DNA of 64,000 bases from an uncultured Granulosicoccus sp. GTDB lineage: Bacteria > Pseudomonadota > Gammaproteobacteria > Granulosicoccales > Granulosicoccaceae. This document shows, one piece after another, positions 56,530 through 64,000 of the stretch. How positions within the stretch are numbered: position 1 is the stretch's first letter; each line of letters starts with the position of its first letter. A program made the translations under genes and the position numbers. The notes below the pieces were generated by a model. It was not told the origin of the DNA, ran no database searches, and saw nothing but the letters and a program-made list of their open reading frames with translations. The DNA is taken from positions 6,059 to 70,058 of the forward strand of contig CALDSR010000001.1 of the NCBI GenBank assembly GCA_937924505.1. The letters run 5' to 3'.

Positions 56530-56799
56530 TTGAGCACAGCAAGCGAACTGTCAAAACTGCGCTGGCGATGTCGGCGCGGGATGCGTGAACTTGACGAAGT
56601 CATGGTCGCGTATATCGACAACCATTATCTGCAAGCGGATGACGAGGAACGTCAACGCTTCGAAGAGCTCGTGGCTTTTCAGGACCCTGAGCTATTCCAA
56701 CTGATGTGCGGTAAGGAAAAGGATGCCCGTTATCAATCAATCGTCGAGAAAATCACGACCACCTTGGGTGGCAGAACTTCGCCCATCAAGAGTTCATAA
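56530..56799 (+). CDS. sdhE: FAD assembly factor SdhE (SDHAF2/YgfY family)
   Basis: The 89-residue product has LRWRCRRGMRELDEVM, the RGMxELD signature of SdhE, followed by FEELVAFQDPELFQLMCG. SdhE binds SdhA and promotes covalent attachment of FAD; its mitochondrial relative is SDHAF2. The start is a TTG at 56530, 2 bp after the sdhB stop; the longer frame from 56488 runs inside sdhB and is unlikely to be used. Confidence 0.92.
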   Translation: MSTASELSKLRWRCRRGMRELDEVMVAYIDNHYLQADDEERQRFEELVAFQDPELFQLMCGKEKDARYQSIVEKITTTLGGRTSPIKSS

Positions 56800-57334
56800 C
56801 TTTCTGTTGTTGGCCGTTGGTTTAGCCACCACCAGAAGTCTCTTCATTCTCGACGTTAATCTTTTTTGGCAATCACTCTACGCTGCCATCTGTCTGGTGG
56901 TGCTTGCCACACTGACGCAAAAAAACACACAGTATCATCGTCGCCTGATCCATCACAGGGACGGGAGCTGGAGCCTGTCTGAGTTAGCCACATCACCGAC
57001 ACCTACTCGCCCATTCCGAACGCCGTATACCGAGCACAGATTTCAGCTCTGCCAAAGTGGATATCGGAGTCCAAACTTGATTGTGTTGGTATTCGCGCCA
57101 TGCACCACGCAAAGCGAAAAGCCCGACCACGACTCCTCAAAGTTGATCCGGACACCCATCTGGTTCGATCAAATCGACTCATCGGACTTCAGTTATTTGC
57201 ATCTGCAGCTCGCATACGCAGCAACGCCACTTCCCTCGCTGAAAGATCGAGTCCGCGCTTCATTACGGTACACTCGAAACTATTCATTCAAGATGGGACG
57301 CGGTGATGAAACAAGCAATTTACCTTGGCGTTAA
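56768..57334 (+). CDS. YgfX-like small membrane protein (tentative)
   Basis: The product has an N-terminal pair of hydrophobic segments (FLLLAVGLATTRSLFIL and SLYAAICLVVLATL) followed by a soluble part with HRDGSWSLSEL. In E. coli, ygfX follows ygfY (sdhE) and encodes a protein of about 135 residues with the same layout; this one is longer, 188 residues from a GTG at 56768. That GTG overlaps the end of sdhE, and the ORF ends 29 bp inside pdxJ. The assignment is by layout and position, since the sequence itself is weakly conserved. Confidence 0.6.
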   Translation: MAELRPSRVHNFLLLAVGLATTRSLFILDVNLFWQSLYAAICLVVLATLTQKNTQYHRRLIHHRDGSWSLSELATSPTPTRPFRTPYTEHRFQLCQSGYRSPNLIVLVFAPCTTQSEKPDHDSSKLIRTPIWFDQIDSSDFSYLHLQLAYAATPLPSLKDRVRASLRYTRNYSFKMGRGDETSNLPWR

Positions 57335-58043
57335 TGTCGACCATGTCGCCACCGTCCGTGAAGCGCGCGGCTGCGGCTATCCTGATCCGGTTCATGCCGC
57401 ATTGCAGGCTGAACTCGCTGGCGCCGATGGAATCACGATGCATTTGCGAGAGGATCGACGTCATATTCAGGATCATGACGTCGAACGTTTTGCCGCAAGC
57501 TCACAAACCAAGCTTAATCTTGAAATAGCGGCGACTGATGAAATGCGCAAAATTGCTTTGGCGGTCAAGCCAAAAGATGTCTGCCTCGTGCCCGAGAAGC
57601 GCGAAGAGCTCACAACCGAAGGAGGATTGGATGTCGTCTCGCAACAAGAATTTATGTCCGACTATGTTGCGAGTCTTCAGGAGGCCGGTATACAAACCTC
57701 TCTATTCATCGATCCGGTAGAAGCGCAAATTGAAGCAACAGCACGTGTCGGTGCGCCAATCGTCGAACTGCATACCGGACGTTATGCAGAAACCGATACA
57801 GCGGCTGCAAGAACCGCTGAGATATCCCGCATCATGTCGGCTTGCGATTACGCTTTTAGTCTCGGTTTAATCGTGAATGCCGGTCATGGTTTGCACTTTG
57901 ACAATGTTCAGGCGATCGCCGAAATTGAAACGATCAATGAACTGAATATTGGCCACAGTCTGGTCGCGCGTGCCTTGTATTGGGGGCTACCAACAGCCGT
58001 CTCGAAAATGAAACGGCTGATGGTTGAAGCGAGACACCGATAG
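57306..58043 (+). CDS. pdxJ: Pyridoxine 5'-phosphate synthase
   Basis: The 245-residue TIM-barrel protein begins MKQAIYLGVNVDHVATVREA, with ITMHLREDRRHIQDHD, NLEIAATDEM, VCLVPEKREELTTEGG, FIDPVEAQIEA and VNAGHGLHFDNV. PdxJ joins 3-amino-1-hydroxyacetone phosphate to deoxyxylulose phosphate to make pyridoxine phosphate. A GTG at 57303 just before the ATG is also possible. It is the last gene of the sdh run and may have been carried in by position only, as pdxJ has no known link to complex II. Confidence 0.95.
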   Translation: MKQAIYLGVNVDHVATVREARGCGYPDPVHAALQAELAGADGITMHLREDRRHIQDHDVERFAASSQTKLNLEIAATDEMRKIALAVKPKDVCLVPEKREELTTEGGLDVVSQQEFMSDYVASLQEAGIQTSLFIDPVEAQIEATARVGAPIVELHTGRYAETDTAAARTAEISRIMSACDYAFSLGLIVNAGHGLHFDNVQAIAEIETINELNIGHSLVARALYWGLPTAVSKMKRLMVEARHR

Positions 58044-58071
58044 ATGCGCACCTCAGCTTGATTATCGGTTA

Positions 58072-59172
58072 TCAAGAACGTCGCTGATACGCTCGTACGT
58101 AGTCGATAACGACAGTCGGCGAGGCAGGCGTTGTGCTGTCCGATGCACCAGTCCATATACCACCTATGGCGAGATTCAGAATCAGAAACATATCCTGGCT
58201 GGCGACGTTTTCGCCAGTGATTCTGAAACGCGGCTGCCCGTCAACATAGAACAGGAATTCTTCCGGGCTCCACAACACACCGAAGGTGTGGAAACCGTCG
58301 GCGAGTCCTTCAACAGGAACTTCCCACTGACCCGGTGAGCGCAAATTGCCATCACTATCTTGATAATTGTAATTGTGGAAAACCGAGTTCGGGCGCGCAC
58401 CGTTGTGCTCGACGATGTAAAGCTCAGGCTTCAAACCGTCAAACTCTGAACTCAAAGCCCAGAAAGCTGGCCACAAACCTTGCCCACCCTGCACGTCCAT
58501 TCGCGCTTCGATATAACCAAACGTGAGATCAAAATGTTCCGCGGTGGTAATCGTGCCCGACAACCACGGCTGTTCATTGGCCGCTGCCCGCAATGCCTCA
58601 GGGGTTTGCTGTGCCGTGATCGTCAGATGCTCACCATCGAAGCTAAATGGGTTGTAGCCAAAGTCCGGTGCATTCTGAACATCAACATAGTATTGCTGCT
58701 GATCAAAAATGACCACATCTGGCCCCCATGGCAACGCTGAGTTCCATTTACGTGGATCCAGCGTAGCGCCTTGAAATTCGTCGCTGAACACCAGATCGAA
58801 TTGAGTCAGATCAATGCCCTCAGGCGTAGCAGCCGGAGTCTCCGCCAGCGATTCATCCGGAACTTCATCCGGTGTTTCATCCGGTGTTTCACTGGGCGCT
58901 TCAGGTGTCGTCGTTGGATTTTCGTCTTCACCGTTGGCTTCTCCTAGATCAAGCGGATCAGGGCCAAGCGGGTCGGGCTCGCCGCCATTTTCGGCCAGGT
59001 CAATGGCAGGCGCGGCCTGTTGCGCGAGAAACGCATCGTTAAGCGCTTCATCTCGAATCGGATCCAGTCCTGAATCGCTACAGCCACTGAGTAACAATAC
59101 ACCAAGCAGCGAAATTCCAACTACGTGCCGTGACATCAATAAACTTTGTCTTGTGATGTTCTGCTGTTTCAC
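58072..59172 (-). CDS. GH16 family lipoprotein with altered catalytic motif
   Basis: A lipobox (LLLSGC) marks a lipoprotein, followed by an acidic Glu/Pro/Thr linker to about residue 120 and a GH16 domain of about 240 residues. It has LVFSDEFQGATLDPRKWN, QYYVDVQNAPDFGYNPFSF and GLWPAFWALSS. Where GH16 enzymes have ExDxxE it reads ELYIVE: both glutamates remain but the aspartate is tyrosine (codon 58417-58419). It may cleave beta-glucans weakly or only bind. The best start is GTG at 59172, with AGGAG 9 bases upstream; another GTG lies at 59178. The AGGAG overlaps the stop codon of the upstream outer-membrane gene, so the pair is one transcript. Confidence 0.85.
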   Translation of the reverse strand: MKQQNITRQSLLMSRHVVGISLLGVLLLSGCSDSGLDPIRDEALNDAFLAQQAAPAIDLAENGGEPDPLGPDPLDLGEANGEDENPTTTPEAPSETPDETPDEVPDESLAETPAATPEGIDLTQFDLVFSDEFQGATLDPRKWNSALPWGPDVVIFDQQQYYVDVQNAPDFGYNPFSFDGEHLTITAQQTPEALRAAANEQPWLSGTITTAEHFDLTFGYIEARMDVQGGQGLWPAFWALSSEFDGLKPELYIVEHNGARPNSVFHNYNYQDSDGNLRSPGQWEVPVEGLADGFHTFGVLWSPEEFLFYVDGQPRFRITGENVASQDMFLILNLAIGGIWTGASDSTTPASPTVVIDYVRAYQRRS

Positions 59173-59184
59173 GCTCACACGCTC

Positions 59185-60990
59185 CTAGTAATAAAACCTG
59201 ATGCCAAGACCAAGAGAGTCGTTGTCACCAAGTTCGAATCGAGAGACCAGATCAATCTGGCGATTGATATGTATGAAGCCGCTTCCAAACAGAACGGGAT
59301 CGCCGTCGAAGAAACTGCTGTAACCAACGCCGCTCTGGAATTCAAAATGCCGATTAACTACCAGTCGCGAGCTCAAGCCAAGGAACACACCTGTATCACT
59401 CGTCTCGGCAGTGATATCCCGCTCTTCATCTCGGAATTCGTGATTGCCGTATTCAAGACCCGCTGTCAAAACAACCGTCATCCTGTCAGCGTTTGGTGGG
59501 GTCAGGTAATAACCGCCTCCGAGCAACACTTCCTGGTAACTATTGGCCAGACCAACACGCCCGAGGTAATGAAAGCGTGAATGACTATCAGCACTCGCCT
59601 CGAGACTCAGACCACCACCGCCGAAGTCGAATGCCGTAGGCAACGCGTCTACATAATCAAAGTCGCGGCTACTGGCACGAACTTCAGGCGGCAATCGCAA
59701 GGCATTCAACACACCAACTGAGGATTCCGGTGCCCCTACTTGTTCGGCACTTTCGGTAACAGCAACGGCCTTGTCTTCATCGCTACGCGGATCATTAGTT
59801 GCAGAAGGGGTATTCGCAGCCGCAACCGCTGGTTCGCTTAACAATTGAGCGTCAGGCGTTGCCAATGATGTGTCATCCGTATCACCTGAACGTTTTTCAC
59901 TGTCTGTTGACGCGGGAAGTAGCGTCTCAGGCGTGGATGTAGCGCTTTCGTGCGCTTGTTGTCGAATACGTTGCCGTTTACGGGCTTCAGCAAGCAAACG
60001 CTGGTGTCGAACGTGTTCAGACTCTTTGGGATTAGTTGTTTCGGTCACCGCAACAGAGGCTGACCGTTCGATGGCGTCGGTTGGTGCAGTGACGACAACA
60101 GTCTGAGCAACCGACTTTCGCGATGGTGGCCGGTACAAATCTGTCGGATCCAAATCCCCGTCATCGCGAAGAAATACCAACCCATCCAGAATAATACGTG
60201 ACCCCGGCGAACCGCCAGATGCTGGTACATCTGAATGAGCCTGACGATAAGCTTGTCCATCAATAACGACCGAACGACCTGCCGGTGAACCGGAACTGGC
60301 AGACACGCCGCTTGCTGATACAGTCTGTATTTCGGAGCGAGTCGCGGGTAGTGATGTCTGGTCATCGGGACTATTTTCATTGACATGCGCGGCTGCGCTT
60401 TGTGAACGAATAATGGTTGCTTTCAGTTTTTTGCCATTGGCATCGGTTTGTGCCGCAGTGGTGACAACCGGTGCGTTCAATAGCGTTGACTTGACCGTTT
60501 CCCTTTCAGGTTCCGGTGTCGCGATGGAAACAACAGCGCTTGTAACAACAGTGTCGTTGTCATTCAGCTGCTCTGCAGCTTCAAGTGGTGATGCATATGC
60601 AGCCTCGAGATTCCAGCTCGGGCCGATCCCCTGACAATCTCCAGATTCGGGGTTCAGGCTCCCGTGACAATCATCAGATGCACCAAGTGCTACATCGCCA
60701 GGACCATGACCACATTGTGTATCCGGATAAACGGGGTAGTTGAAAATCCCCTCGCTTCGGGTGAGTTCGGGCCCCGAACCAATACGTTCGCAGACCTGCT
60801 TGACAGACTGACCACCGACGGGTGTCGGCACGATATTCCGATGCGCGGACTGATCCAGAGCACCCAGGCAATAACACGCGCCATCAGCAGCATAGCTGCC
60901 ACGCCAATGGTTGTCGGCAGCATTGGATGACTGTGTAACAGCAAACATCGAGAAGCCCAGCAATGCTGCTGGCATGCTTTGCATACGCAT
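59185..60990 (-). CDS. Predicted outer-membrane beta-barrel protein with long disordered linker
   Basis: From the ATG at 60990 the product is about 601 residues. A signal peptide (MRMQSMPAALLGFSMF, then SSNA) precedes a Cys-rich segment (about 40-130, with CYCLGALD, VCERIG, CGHGPG). Residues 130-430 are low-complexity Ser/Thr/Ala/Glu-rich linker, with two similar short motifs, GRSVVIDGQAYR and SRIILDGLVFL. The last 150 residues read as alternating strands and end in FYY, the aromatic end expected for an outer-membrane barrel. I recognise no family. It starts the operon with the GH16 lipoprotein. The frame is open to a GTG at 61026. Confidence 0.65.
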   Translation of the reverse strand: MRMQSMPAALLGFSMFAVTQSSNAADNHWRGSYAADGACYCLGALDQSAHRNIVPTPVGGQSVKQVCERIGSGPELTRSEGIFNYPVYPDTQCGHGPGDVALGASDDCHGSLNPESGDCQGIGPSWNLEAAYASPLEAAEQLNDNDTVVTSAVVSIATPEPERETVKSTLLNAPVVTTAAQTDANGKKLKATIIRSQSAAAHVNENSPDDQTSLPATRSEIQTVSASGVSASSGSPAGRSVVIDGQAYRQAHSDVPASGGSPGSRIILDGLVFLRDDGDLDPTDLYRPPSRKSVAQTVVVTAPTDAIERSASVAVTETTNPKESEHVRHQRLLAEARKRQRIRQQAHESATSTPETLLPASTDSEKRSGDTDDTSLATPDAQLLSEPAVAAANTPSATNDPRSDEDKAVAVTESAEQVGAPESSVGVLNALRLPPEVRASSRDFDYVDALPTAFDFGGGGLSLEASADSHSRFHYLGRVGLANSYQEVLLGGGYYLTPPNADRMTVVLTAGLEYGNHEFRDEERDITAETSDTGVFLGLSSRLVVNRHFEFQSGVGYSSFFDGDPVLFGSGFIHINRQIDLVSRFELGDNDSLGLGIRFYY

Positions 60991-61222
60991 GAATTCACGA
61001 TTCCAGAGTAAAAGAACGTAATTCACGCTTCAGGAAACATGCCATCCGTTACCGGAAAATAATGACGATTTACGTATCCGGCCATTAAGGCCGCCCGCCA
61101 TGTTCCGATAACTCACCTTAAGAACACCAAGACTCGCGGGCTTTTCCGAGTCTGACCACAGGCCTACCCTCAAAAATGAGATGTGGGTCAACTAATTTAC
61201 CTTTCAAGGCCCGAGATAGATC

Positions 61223-62986
61223 ATGACTCCCAGATCGCCAAACGATGTCGATTTTTTTCGTTTTCTGAGAAACACGCTCGCACTTGCCACAAGCTTCGCT
61301 CTGCTGGCTTGCTCACAAGGCGTCGAAGAATTGTCATCAACTGATGTTGCCGGTGCATTGGCGAATGGCACTGATGTGATCACATCAAACCCGACACTTG
61401 GCGCGGCAGGCCCGTCTCGAAGCGCAGCGGAACTGGTCAACGACGTCACACAGACCTTGAGCTTCGCACGTCAGATCGCTGACAGCGAGACGGCTACCAG
61501 TCCATCGGACACCAACCCTCTGACAATCGCGCCCGAACCCGTCGTGAATACCTCAACAGACCCTGGTGCGACAGCCCCTGATACAAACACAACACAAGTC
61601 CCAAGCGTACCTCAATCCGCCACAGTGGCCATTCCTCAAGAGCTCGGGTCAGCATCTGTCGCGCAAGCTACAAGCCAGACGCCAACAACGTCAAGTTCAA
61701 ACAACGAATCGTCTGAGCCTGCCAGTGAGACGAATTCGTCAACAGTGACGAATTCCCCGACACCACTAGCCCCACCTCCGGGATCGATTATCGACGACAC
61801 ACCAGACAACACAGTAGGCACTGAATTTCAGTCGCGAACGACTGAAGGATTTGTGGGTCAGGTACTAGACGACGGAACCATCAGAGTCCGCTGGAATACC
61901 GACCAGTCTGCTCGGGGCTACAACATCTACCGACAAGCGGAATACATCACGACGGTTTTTGAAGCCGAGTATATCGATACCAATGTTTTTGATACCAATT
62001 ACTATTATGAGATTGAAGCCTTCGATTTCGCTGAGAACTTTAGCCGTGTCGCAACCGGATTGACCGTCAAGGTGCGAGGCTTGGGCAAACCTGATCCGAA
62101 CGCTCCCGTTGCCAACGCAGCACTACTGCAAGACTACGCCTTGGTGTTTTCTGAAGAGTTTGACGGCAATACACTCGATGCCAGCAAATGGAATACAGCC
62201 TATCTATGGGGAGCGGATCTTTTTATCAACAGTGAAGAACAATACTATGTTGATGTGAACAACGATCCTGACTTTGGGTTCAACCCGTTCAGCTTCGATG
62301 GAGAGAACCTGACAATAAATGCGATAAGGACCCCCGAGGCCCTCAAATCAAAAGCGTTGGATCAACCATATCTCTCTGGAGTCATAACCAGCTACGACGC
62401 ATTCAAATTCACATACGGCTACGTTGAAGCAAGAGCAAAAGTTCCGTATGGGAAGGGATTATGGCCAGCGTTCTGGTTACTTAACGCCTACTATGTAGAC
62501 GATGAACCGGAAATCGATATCATGGAATTCATAGGTGACGATCAGGATGTCGTTTACCATACCTATCATTACTACGACAGCAATGACGTACTACGCTCCA
62601 CCAAGTCGGCACCGACAGTCGGAGTCGACTACACAGCAGATTTTCATACCTATGCAGTGGAATGGAAGCCGGGAACGCTTGTTTTTTACGTTGACGGCGT
62701 GGAACAACATCGCATCGTTGATCCCAAGGTATCACAGCAGGAAATGTACGTAATCGCCAATACGGCAATCGGTGGCTGGTGGCCCGGATCACCCGATGAG
62801 ACAACACCGTTTCCCGCGAAATACCAGATCGACTACATTCGAGTCTATCAAAAAACCACCCCGTTCAACGACGTTGTATTGGATGATTCGACAAGCAGTG
62901 TGCCTCCGGCAGCCAACGTACTCGGTACTTCACCCAATCATCGTCCACCATATGAGCAATGGCCAGCGGGCTATCCGGAACGTTAG
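61223..62986 (+). CDS. GH16 family lipoprotein with FN3-like domain
   Basis: The 587-residue protein has a lipobox (FALLAC, C30), about 170 residues of Ser/Thr/Pro linker, then an FN3-like domain (about 210-285) with GTIRVRWNTDQSARGYNIY and YYYEIEAFDFAENFS. The C-terminal 270 residues are a GH16 domain with LVFSEEFDGNTLDASKWN, GLWPAFWLLNA and the intact catalytic motif EIDIME. GH16 enzymes cleave beta-1,3 or beta-1,3/1,4 glucans, agarose or carrageenan; the substrate cannot be read from here. It is divergent from the outer-membrane gene, with a shared 230-bp region. It is clearly paralogous to the other GH16 protein. Confidence 0.9.
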   Translation: MTPRSPNDVDFFRFLRNTLALATSFALLACSQGVEELSSTDVAGALANGTDVITSNPTLGAAGPSRSAAELVNDVTQTLSFARQIADSETATSPSDTNPLTIAPEPVVNTSTDPGATAPDTNTTQVPSVPQSATVAIPQELGSASVAQATSQTPTTSSSNNESSEPASETNSSTVTNSPTPLAPPPGSIIDDTPDNTVGTEFQSRTTEGFVGQVLDDGTIRVRWNTDQSARGYNIYRQAEYITTVFEAEYIDTNVFDTNYYYEIEAFDFAENFSRVATGLTVKVRGLGKPDPNAPVANAALLQDYALVFSEEFDGNTLDASKWNTAYLWGADLFINSEEQYYVDVNNDPDFGFNPFSFDGENLTINAIRTPEALKSKALDQPYLSGVITSYDAFKFTYGYVEARAKVPYGKGLWPAFWLLNAYYVDDEPEIDIMEFIGDDQDVVYHTYHYYDSNDVLRSTKSAPTVGVDYTADFHTYAVEWKPGTLVFYVDGVEQHRIVDPKVSQQEMYVIANTAIGGWWPGSPDETTPFPAKYQIDYIRVYQKTTPFNDVVLDDSTSSVPPAANVLGTSPNHRPPYEQWPAGYPER

Positions 62987-63010
62987 TTACTATCGCCAGA
63001 CGGAGATTAA

Positions 63011-63607
63011 TCAGCTTATGAAGAAGGGGCTGCTTTTCAGATGAAAAGTACGCAGCATGACGTCAAAAGCGTCACGCATCATTACTTCATTGAACGGTTC
63101 TCCAATTGCATAGAAGCCGATCGTATATCCAAGGCCTTGTATCTCGGCCTGATGCACGATCAAATCGATTGCGCTCAAGCCGTTTTCGCGGCCATCAATT
63201 CGAAGGTGTTCGCGAAAACCGGTTTTGCCATTGACCTTGATCATCTGGCGCTGCCTGCCATCGGTTTCAAACAAACCTGAGTCACGCCCGGGCAATACCT
63301 CAACGAGAATGTAGTCAGCAAACCGATCATTCTTTCCCTGACGACTGGATTCAAACCCGATTGCATAACCGGGTTCTATAAAAATATCTTCCTTGTCTAC
63401 CTCAGCGATTACAGGTGACCAGCCGGCCGGAATCGCGACACTGAATCCATAGTCAGCATTCTCGTATGTATCCAGGTCAGTTAATAATTCGTATGTGAAC
63501 TCTGTACTCGGCAAGCTCTCAGACTGCTGCGATGGAATCAACCGCGAACTCGCCAGAAAAGCCAAGATTGCCACTGTGGTAGACAAAAGGAAAATTACGC
63601 GTCTCAT
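63011..63607 (-). CDS. Secreted or membrane-anchored protein of unknown function
   Basis: The product has an N-terminal hydrophobic segment (VIFLLSTTVAILAFLASSRLI) acting as signal or anchor, then a domain with YENADYGFSVAIPAGWSPVI, FIEPGYAIGFESS and ADYILVEVLPG. The phrase YGFSVAIPAGW is typical of PsbP-like/DUF1795 lipid-linked or secreted beta proteins. The ATG at 63607 is preferred over one at 63655, because it places the hydrophobic segment at the N-terminus. It is convergent with the GH16-FN3 gene, 24 bp apart, and may be unrelated to it. Confidence 0.55.
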   Translation of the reverse strand: MRRVIFLLSTTVAILAFLASSRLIPSQQSESLPSTEFTYELLTDLDTYENADYGFSVAIPAGWSPVIAEVDKEDIFIEPGYAIGFESSRQGKNDRFADYILVEVLPGRDSGLFETDGRQRQMIKVNGKTGFREHLRIDGRENGLSAIDLIVHQAEIQGLGYTIGFYAIGEPFNEVMMRDAFDVMLRTFHLKSSPFFIS

Positions 63608-63758
63608 CGGTACAGCATCGCGCGCCAGGCAAAGAGAATCCGAGAATCTCAACACAGATTAGCAAGGTTCCAGCTGACGCAGTAGCCAGAGAAGTCCGGC
63701 TTTTCGATTGTTCAGAAACCCGAAGTCTGGCTGGCTTATCGGTTGAACTGGTGGCGAT

Positions 63759-64000
63759 TCAGGTCGTCGTACTGTCGGTTGCGCTCGCTGGTGTCCCGGC
63801 TGTTGTCCCGGCTGTTGTCCCGGCTGTTGTCCCGGCTGTTGTCCCGGCTGTCGTGCCGGCTGTCGTGCCGGCTGTCGTGCCGGCTGTCGTGCCGTCTGTC
63901 GTGCCGTCTGTCGTGCCGTCTGTCGTGCCGTCTGTCGTGCCGTCTGTCGTGCGGTCTGTCGTGCCGTCTGTCGTGCCGTCTGTCGTGCCGTCTGTCGTGC
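63759..64000 (-). CDS. Possible C-terminal end of a repeat-containing protein (partial)
   Basis: On the minus strand the repeat region is open in a frame reading Thr-Thr-Asp-Gly then Thr-Thr-Ala-Gly units, ending TPASATDSTTT and a stop at 63759-63761. In this frame the two changes between unit types at codon third positions are silent (ACA/ACG, GGG/GGC), and only Ala to Asp alters the protein, which suggests selection in this frame. Other minus frames are also open, one to 63736 and one to 63659, and a plus frame reading Val-Pro-Ala-Val shares the same wobble positions, so the call is tentative. Confidence 0.4.
   Translation of the reverse strand, partial: TTDGTTDGTTDGTTDRTTDGTTDGTTDGTTDGTTDGTTAGTTAGTTAGTTAGTTAGTTAGTTAGTTAGTPASATDSTTT
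63793..64000 (+). repeat. 12-bp tandem repeat, 17 copies plus a partial one
   Basis: Units are GTCCCGGCTGTT (4), GTCCCGGCTGTC (1), GTGCCGGCTGTC (3), GTGCCGTCTGTC (5), GTGCGGTCTGTC (1) and GTGCCGTCTGTC (3), with four further bases to the window end. The three blocks of related units show that the array grew by local duplication of altered units. It continues past the window, so its full length is unknown. Confidence 0.95.

Noticed and set aside
63751..64000. Plus-strand gene starting GTG with a hydrophobic N-terminus and Val-Pro-Ala-Val repeats
   Set aside because: It shares wobble positions with the minus frame but has no ribosome binding site and no positive charge at its N-terminus, so I rank it below the minus frame.
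1..64000. tRNA, rRNA, CRISPR, insertion sequences, phage genes, riboswitches
   Set aside because: None could be supported on reading both strands: gaps are short and no gene matches a transposase, integrase or phage protein. In the 61026-61223 gap there are small hairpins, but none fits a known riboswitch.

Overview
The window reads as a chromosomal segment of a Gram-negative, respiring gammaproteobacterium, probably marine or free-living. Evidence: the homodimeric-type pyruvate dehydrogenase (aceE-aceF-lpdA), the carA-carB-greA order, type IV pilus minor-pilin genes, parE, ubiX and a UbiH-family hydroxylase, an argA with fused kinase and GNAT domains, and an sdhCDAB operon with SdhE. A narrower placement (Granulosicoccus, Arenicella or Woeseia-like lineages) is only a guess. 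Genes are densely packed on both strands. I saw no rRNA, tRNA, CRISPR array, transposase or phage gene, so most of this looks like stable core genome with a few unusual accessory genes.

Layout. 0-5.7 kb: a broken-off response regulator, ttcA, an SDR enzyme, an IalB-like secreted protein, an aldose epimerase, a coiled-coil PDZ protein and a glycerophosphodiesterase. 5.7-10 kb: an M48 protease with LemA, an unannotated 58-residue membrane ORF and an S41/PDZ protease. 10-23.6 kb: a HugZ-like protein, ypeA, a UbiH-family hydroxylase overlapping a large tandem-HtrA protein like fungal Nma111, argA, a Lon-N-domain protein, ubiX, a roughly 1290-residue coiled-coil/OmpA protein with 39-residue repeats, and mtaB. 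23.8-32 kb: the pyruvate dehydrogenase operon and an orphan hydantoinase/oxoprolinase A gene. 32.3-40.4 kb: the type IV pilus cluster pilE, fimT, pilV, pilW, pilX, pilY1.

40.4-51.3 kb: a Trm112-like protein, a secreted protein of unknown role, mepK, then carA-carB-greA, parE with a metallo-hydrolase, and a CnoX-like thioredoxin. 51.3-58 kb: a DUF2007 protein and ygfZ, divergent from an apparent eight-gene operon: SDHAF4-like factor, sdhC, sdhD, sdhA, sdhB, sdhE, a ygfX-like gene and pdxJ. 58-63 kb: two paralogous GH16 lipoproteins around a predicted outer-membrane protein, which may be a small glucan-processing surface system. The window ends in a 12-bp tandem repeat that probably lies inside another coding region.

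The points most worth a second look are the bacterial Nma111-like protein, the GH16/outer-membrane locus (one enzyme has an altered catalytic motif), PilY1 with its von Willebrand domain interrupted by two related inserts, the giant OmpA protein, and the bracketing of sdhCDAB by homologues of two mitochondrial complex II assembly factors. All family assignments were made by reading motifs and recalling family sequences, without database searches.
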